Positions 14,614-18,598 of a DNA stretch of 18,598 nt are shown here, piece by piece. The translations under genes and the position numbers were made by a program. Numbering within the stretch: the stretch's first letter is position 1; every line of letters begins with the position of its first letter. The DNA comes from CADCWK01 sp964244115. Its GTDB lineage: Bacteria; Chloroflexota; Chloroflexia; Thermomicrobiales; UBA6265. Where the stretch lies: the NCBI GenBank assembly GCA_964244115.1, contig CAXTHM010000070.1, positions 1-18,598 of the forward strand, in the 5' to 3' direction. Under the pieces are notes generated by a model that saw nothing but the letters and a program-made list of their open reading frames with translations, searched no databases and was not told the DNA's origin.

Positions 14614-15825
14614 ATGACCAGCACCACTCCGACCCTCCACGATGCCATCGAAGAGATCCTGCCGGGGATGGTGGCGGACCGCCGCCACCTCCACGAGCAC
14701 CCCGAACTCGGGATGCAGGAGGTCGAGACGGCGAAGTTCGTCGCCGGCCGGCTGCGGCAGCTCGGGCTCGATGACATCCGGACCGGCATCGCCAACACCG
14801 GCGTGACCGCCCTGATCCGGGGGACGAACCCGGATGGACCCGGTGCCGGCAAGGTCGTCATGCTCCGGGCCGACATGGACGCCCTCCCGATCGAGGAGGA
14901 GAACGAGGTCGACTACCGGAGCCAGAACCCGGGCGTCATGCACGCCTGCGGGCACGATGCCCACACGACGGTCCTGCTCGGGACGGCTCGTATCCTGATG
15001 GAACGGCGCGACCAGTTCGCGGGGACGGTCAAGGTCCTGTTCCAGCCCTGCGAGGAGCAGCCGCCGGGCGGCGCGACGTTCATGATCGAGCAGGGCGCGC
15101 TGGAGGACCCGCACGTCGACGCGGCCTTCGGGCTCCACGTCGCGCCGGACACCGAGGTCGGCCTGGTCAAGGTGCTGGAGGGGCCGGTCAGCGCCGCCTC
15201 GGACACGTTCTTCGTCGAGATCCAGGGCCACGGCGGCCACGGCGCCTACCCCCACCGCGGGATCGACCCGATCATGGCCGGCGCCCGGATCATCAGCGCC
15301 CTCCAGACGCTCGTCTCCCGCGAGACCGACCCGCTGGAACGCGCCGTGATCACGGTCGGCTCGCTCCACGCCGGCGAGGCCGACAACGTCATCCCCGACA
15401 CCGCGACCCTGACCGGCACCGTCCGCACCTTCAGCGAGGCGACGCGGGAGCGGTTCACCCGCCGCATCCCGGAGGTCATCACCGGCGTCGCCGAGGCGAT
15501 GCGATGCACCGCGACGGTCGACTACCAGCCCGGCTACCCGTCGATGGTCAACGACGGCGCGATGGCGGACCTCGTCCGGCAGGCGGCGACGGACGTGCTG
15601 GGCGCGGAGAACGTCCTGCGGGGGACGCCGATGATGGGCGTCGAGGACATGGCCTACTACTTCCAGCGGGTACCGGGCTGCTTCTACAACCTCGGCGTCG
15701 GCAACGCGGAGCGTGGGATCGGCACCGGCGTCCACCACCCGCGCTTCGAGATGGATGAGGCCGCGCTGGCGATCGGCGTCGAGGTCATGACCGCCGTCAC
15801 CCTGCGCTACTTCGCCGAGGGATAG
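14614..15825 (+). CDS. M20 family amidohydrolase (copy 3)
   Basis: Third M20D amidohydrolase, 403 aa, with all metal ligands kept: MHACGHDAHT (Cys112, His114), QPCEEQPPGGA (Glu147-Glu148), FGLHV, and VHHPRF at the C-terminal metal histidine. The first 160 residues are close to copy 1, including synonymous positions, whereas the end (CFYNLGV) resembles copy 2. The start ATG at 14614 has GGAGGA with an 8-base spacer. The pyroglutamyl peptidase gene follows after 32 bases, so these two are likely one transcript. Acyl-amino-acid or peptide hydrolysis is predicted; the exact substrate is not readable. Confidence 0.93.
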   Translation: MTSTTPTLHDAIEEILPGMVADRRHLHEHPELGMQEVETAKFVAGRLRQLGLDDIRTGIANTGVTALIRGTNPDGPGAGKVVMLRADMDALPIEEENEVDYRSQNPGVMHACGHDAHTTVLLGTARILMERRDQFAGTVKVLFQPCEEQPPGGATFMIEQGALEDPHVDAAFGLHVAPDTEVGLVKVLEGPVSAASDTFFVEIQGHGGHGAYPHRGIDPIMAGARIISALQTLVSRETDPLERAVITVGSLHAGEADNVIPDTATLTGTVRTFSEATRERFTRRIPEVITGVAEAMRCTATVDYQPGYPSMVNDGAMADLVRQAATDVLGAENVLRGTPMMGVEDMAYYFQRVPGCFYNLGVGNAERGIGTGVHHPRFEMDEAALAIGVEVMTAVTLRYFAEG

Positions 15826-15857
15826 CCGCCCTCCCGACACCCAGGAGACCAGGCCCG

Positions 15858-16499
15858 ATGACGATGATCCTGCTGACCGGCTTCGAACCGTTCAACGGCG
15901 CGGCGACCAACCCCTCCTGGCAGGCGGTCCGCCGGGTCGCGGCCCGGTGGGACCGGCCGGAGACGCTGATCACCGCCGAGCTCCCCGTCGCGTTCGGTGG
16001 GACCGGCGAGGCGATGCGGGCGCTGCTGGCGGAGCACCGGCCGGACCTCGTCGTCGCGGCCGGGCTGGCGAACGGCCGTACGCAGGTCACACCCGAGCGG
16101 GTCGCGATCAACGTCGACGACGCCCGGATCCCGGACAATACCGGCCGGCGAGTGATCGACGGGCCGATCGTCCCCGGCGGCCCGGCCGCCTACTTCAGCA
16201 CCCTGCCGGTCAAGGCGATCGTCGCGGCGCTGACAGAACGGGAGATCCCGGCCGCCGTCTCGAACTCGGCCGGGACGTTCCTCTGCAACGATGTCTTCTA
16301 CGTGCTGATGGACGAGATCGCCCGCTCCTACCCCGGCACCCGCGGCGGCTTCGTCCACGTCCCGCTGGCCACCGAGGACGCCCCCGCCGACCAGCCGTCG
16401 CTGCCGATCGCGACGATCGCCGATGCGCTGGGACTCATCATCGAGACGAGCCTGCGGACGTTCGGCGATCTTGCTCTGGTCGGTGGCGCCGAGCATTGA
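15858..16499 (+). CDS. pcp: Pyroglutamyl-peptidase I (C15 cysteine peptidase)
   Basis: Removes N-terminal pyroglutamate from peptides in the cytoplasm. It is 213 aa, the normal family length. The catalytic triad is complete: Glu80 (TPERVAIN), Cys143 (SNSAGTFLCN) and His167 (GGFVHVP). The N-terminal LLTGFEPFNG (5-14) and the pyroglutamate-pocket segment are typical. The start ATG at 15858 has AGGAG ten bases upstream. It sits 32 bases after M20 copy 3 on the same strand, which fits a peptide-degrading operon. The gene ends only 11 bases from the convergent mcrC stop, with no hairpin between them, so the two transcripts probably overlap at their 3' ends. Confidence 0.95.
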   Translation: MTMILLTGFEPFNGAATNPSWQAVRRVAARWDRPETLITAELPVAFGGTGEAMRALLAEHRPDLVVAAGLANGRTQVTPERVAINVDDARIPDNTGRRVIDGPIVPGGPAAYFSTLPVKAIVAALTEREIPAAVSNSAGTFLCNDVFYVLMDEIARSYPGTRGGFVHVPLATEDAPADQPSLPIATIADALGLIIETSLRTFGDLALVGGAEH

Positions 16500-16510
16500 T
16501 TGCTACTTGA

Positions 16511-17752
16511 TCAGGACCCGCGCTGTCGCACGGCCGCGTCGTCCGCCAATGCGATCAACCGAGACGTGAGCAGGTCGAGTTCGACCGACAGTGCCGTGGC
16601 GGTCCCCGACAGATCGACAGCGAGCCCGAGGATGCTAATGTCGGTGTGGTGGACGAGCATCGGTGCGATGCTCCCCGAACCGGTGGCCGTCTCACACGGG
16701 TAGATCAGGACGGCGGTGCGGACGTTCGTCGCGACGCAGTAGGCCAGCATCTGGTAGACGTCGGCGTTGCCCAGTCCGTGCGTCTCGACCCGCTTGTACT
16801 TGGTGTCAGCGACGAGGACCGGCTGGCCGTCGCGGCTGAAGAGCATGTCGATCAGCAGCGTCACCCGGGAGCCGATGTCGAGCGGTCGCTTCGCCTGCCC
16901 GGTCAGCGCCAGCCCAACCGGCAGGCGCCGAGCGACCGAGCGCGTCACGAACTCCTCGAACAGCGCGTTCATGTCGATCAGGAACGTTCGAAAGTCATTG
17001 CCGCCGCGCTGGTTTTCCAGGGAGAGCCCGTCGAGGAACAGTCGGCAGAACTGGTGGATCGCCCGGTAGCCCTCCCGGAGCCGGTCGTAGCGGAACCGGT
17101 CCAGTACCTCGACAGTGAAGCCCGTCGGCGCGATGTTGCCCATCATCGCGTCCAGGAACCGGAGCCGCGTGACCAGTCGCGGGGCGATCGGCCAGCCGGT
17201 CAGGAGGTGAACGACCTGCCGGATGATCTGGTTGTCCGGGACGTCGTGGGTGAACTCGGTGAACCGGCAGTACGTCCGGTGGCGCAGGACGGCATTGCGG
17301 CGGACATCCTCGGCGATCACGATCCGGCTCCGGACGGCGAGCATGTTGTCCTCGACCTCGACGTAATCCCGGAAGAATCCGGCGGTGAGACGTTCATCGA
17401 CCAGACCGACGAAGTGCCCGACGATGAAGTCGAGCATTTGCGGCAGCGACGCCATGCTGGCGAGGTCGTCCCGCAGCGGGACGTCGAGGTCGTAGGCAAC
17501 GGCCAGCATGGTGAAGAGCGTCCCGATCGGGACCTTTGGCCGGCACTCCATTCGCCGGCCGGACGGCAAGATGACGACGCCGACGAACTGGTTGCAGTTC
17601 ACCGTGTAGCCGTCATCGTCCAACGAGCGGGTCAGCGTGATCTGCTTACTCAGGTGATTCAGCAGGTACCGGACATCTCCCGCCAGCAGTGCGACGTCGG
17701 TGGGAACGTACTCGCGAAGGACGATAGCGTTGTCGGTGATGAGGGCCGTCAT
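16511..17752 (-). CDS. mcrC: McrC-type nuclease subunit of a modification-dependent restriction system
   Basis: McrC family protein, 413 aa. In E. coli, McrC binds the McrB GTPase ring and supplies the PD-(D/E)xK nuclease that cuts DNA carrying methylated or hydroxymethylated cytosine. Here the C-terminal nuclease core is visible: Asp302 in LLIDML, Asp316 and Lys318 in VLVADTKYK, then DVYQMLAY (331-338). The N-terminal part has the usual GRRMECRPKVPIGTLFTML segment (66-83). The ATG overlaps the mcrB stop (ATGA, 17749-17752), so the two are translationally coupled. It is cytosolic. It lies convergent to pcp, a defence module beside a catabolic locus, which is common where restriction genes have been acquired. 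Confidence 0.92.
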   Translation of the reverse strand: MTALITDNAIVLREYVPTDVALLAGDVRYLLNHLSKQITLTRSLDDDGYTVNCNQFVGVVILPSGRRMECRPKVPIGTLFTMLAVAYDLDVPLRDDLASMASLPQMLDFIVGHFVGLVDERLTAGFFRDYVEVEDNMLAVRSRIVIAEDVRRNAVLRHRTYCRFTEFTHDVPDNQIIRQVVHLLTGWPIAPRLVTRLRFLDAMMGNIAPTGFTVEVLDRFRYDRLREGYRAIHQFCRLFLDGLSLENQRGGNDFRTFLIDMNALFEEFVTRSVARRLPVGLALTGQAKRPLDIGSRVTLLIDMLFSRDGQPVLVADTKYKRVETHGLGNADVYQMLAYCVATNVRTAVLIYPCETATGSGSIAPMLVHHTDISILGLAVDLSGTATALSVELDLLTSRLIALADDAAVRQRGS

Positions 17753-18598
17753 GCGGTCGAACCCTCGTCAGGTTCCGTGACCGGTGTAGATACGATCGAC
17801 GGCAGCAGGGACTCCAGCCGGAAGCCGTCGAGCGTGTGATCGCCGCTGCGGGAGCCGTGGAAGTACTCCTCCAGCAACGGTCGGATGGCGCGATTCCAGA
17901 CGCGGCGCAGCCCGACTTCTGTCCCGATATCGGGCCGCATGAAGTAGCTGTGCCCGATCTGGAAGTCCGACGTCAGGTGCTGACCGATGCGGTTGTTGAG
18001 GGCAATGAACAGCCCCGCGATCCGGGCAGCTTCGACCGGTTCGATACTCTCCTGTGTTGCGAGCCACCGGGTGAGCACCGGCGCCGCGCCGTCCGCGACC
18101 GGCAGCAGACGGTGGAAGTAGAAGCGGCGACGGAGAGCGTAGTCGATCAGAGCCAGCGACCGGTCGGTCGAGTTCATCGTGCCGATCACGTAAAGGTTGG
18201 GCGGAATCGAGAGGAAGGCTTCGGCTTCCGATGCCCCCTCCAACCCGTACGGCAATCGCACCCGTTTGTCGCGGTACTCCAGCAGGAGCAGCAGCTCCCC
18301 AAAGATGCGGGACAAATTACCGCGGTTGATCTCATCGATGATCAGGACGAACGTTTTCTTGGGGTTGCTCGCCGCCGTCCGGCAGAAGCGCGTGAAGATG
18401 CCAGGCACGACGCGGTAGGTGAGCTTGCCGTCGGCATCGGTGATCGGCCGGATGCCCTGGACGAAGTCCTCGTATCCGTACGACTGATGGAACTGAACCA
18501 GCTCTACCTGGTCGTTCGGATCGCCCGAGAACTGGTTTTGAGTTAGAGCGGGTCTCACAGGAGTTGACTGCCGAGAGTAGGCTGGAACCATGCCCGCC
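17749..18598 (-). CDS. mcrB: McrB-type AAA+ GTPase, partial at window edge
   Basis: AAA+ motor of the McrBC system, which recognises modified DNA through an N-terminal domain and hydrolyses GTP. From the ATG at 18591, 280 residues are visible: VQFHQSYGYEDFVQGIRP (32-49), the Walker B and McrB signature LIIDEINRGNLSRIFGELL (83-101), GTMNSTDRSLALIDYALRRRF (137-157), and the lid motif with IGHSYF. The frame stays open to the window edge. E. coli McrB carries its Walker A about 22 residues before VQFH; at that place here there is only YSRQSTPVRPAL, with no GxxGxGKT. Either the P-loop is lost by truncation or frameshift, or the last 60 or so bases are not the native sequence. The DNA-binding domain would lie beyond the edge. 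Confidence 0.85.
   Translation of the reverse strand, partial: AGMVPAYSRQSTPVRPALTQNQFSGDPNDQVELVQFHQSYGYEDFVQGIRPITDADGKLTYRVVPGIFTRFCRTAASNPKKTFVLIIDEINRGNLSRIFGELLLLLEYRDKRVRLPYGLEGASEAEAFLSIPPNLYVIGTMNSTDRSLALIDYALRRRFYFHRLLPVADGAAPVLTRWLATQESIEPVEAARIAGLFIALNNRIGQHLTSDFQIGHSYFMRPDIGTEVGLRRVWNRAIRPLLEEYFHGSRSGDHTLDGFRLESLLPSIVSTPVTEPDEGSTA

Noticed and set aside
13108..15840. Minus-strand open frame of 910 codons across M20 copies 2 and 3
   Set aside because: It is the antisense shadow of two GC-rich genes with clear motifs and ribosome sites on the plus strand; its protein has no domain and is Arg/Asp/Val-rich low complexity.
1..18598. CRISPR array, tRNA, rRNA or insertion sequence
   Set aside because: No regularly spaced repeats, tRNA cloverleaf, rRNA segment or transposase motif was seen on either strand.

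Overview
The window is GC-rich with strongly GC-biased third codon positions. It carries an F420-type PPOX reductase, a twin-arginine family 5 solute-binding protein, Eis-like acetyltransferases and the remnant of an LPDTG-anchored surface protein. Together these suggest a Gram-positive-type high-GC bacterium; I favour Chloroflexota (Thermomicrobia/Sphaerobacter-like) over Actinomycetota. This is inferred from gene content, not from a marker gene. No rRNA, tRNA, CRISPR array or complete insertion sequence was seen.

Left part (1-6760, mostly + strand): two tandem Eis-like GNAT acetyltransferase paralogues separated by a four-tract G-quadruplex motif; an SDR oxidoreductase; a strong hairpin; then about 600 bases with no intact gene that hold the LPDTG tail of a lost surface protein on the - strand. 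Next comes a two-gene operon for a gluconate-2-dehydrogenase-subunit-3-like protein and a GMC flavoprotein dehydrogenase, closed by a hairpin.

Middle (6768-9040): a F420-dependent PPOX enzyme and a YceI protein on the - strand, divergent from a HxlR/DUF24 regulator with the conserved N-terminal redox cysteine. The YceI promoter (TTGACA-17-TATAGT) and the likely HxlR promoter share the hexamer TTACGA four bases upstream of the -10 box, so this looks like a small self-regulated redox or electrophile stress switch.

Right-middle (9048-16499): an orphan Tat-exported peptide-type ABC binding protein with its own promoter and a structured leader, a small unknown protein, then three tandem 403-residue M20 amidohydrolases and a pyroglutamyl peptidase. 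The set reads as a peptide or acyl-amino-acid scavenging locus. The middle M20 copy is flanked by an inverted 20-base repeat, each copy next to a hairpin, and the three copies show mosaic identity consistent with gene conversion.

Right edge (16511-18598, - strand): a McrBC-type modification-dependent restriction module. McrC is complete. McrB runs into the window edge and shows no Walker A where one is expected.
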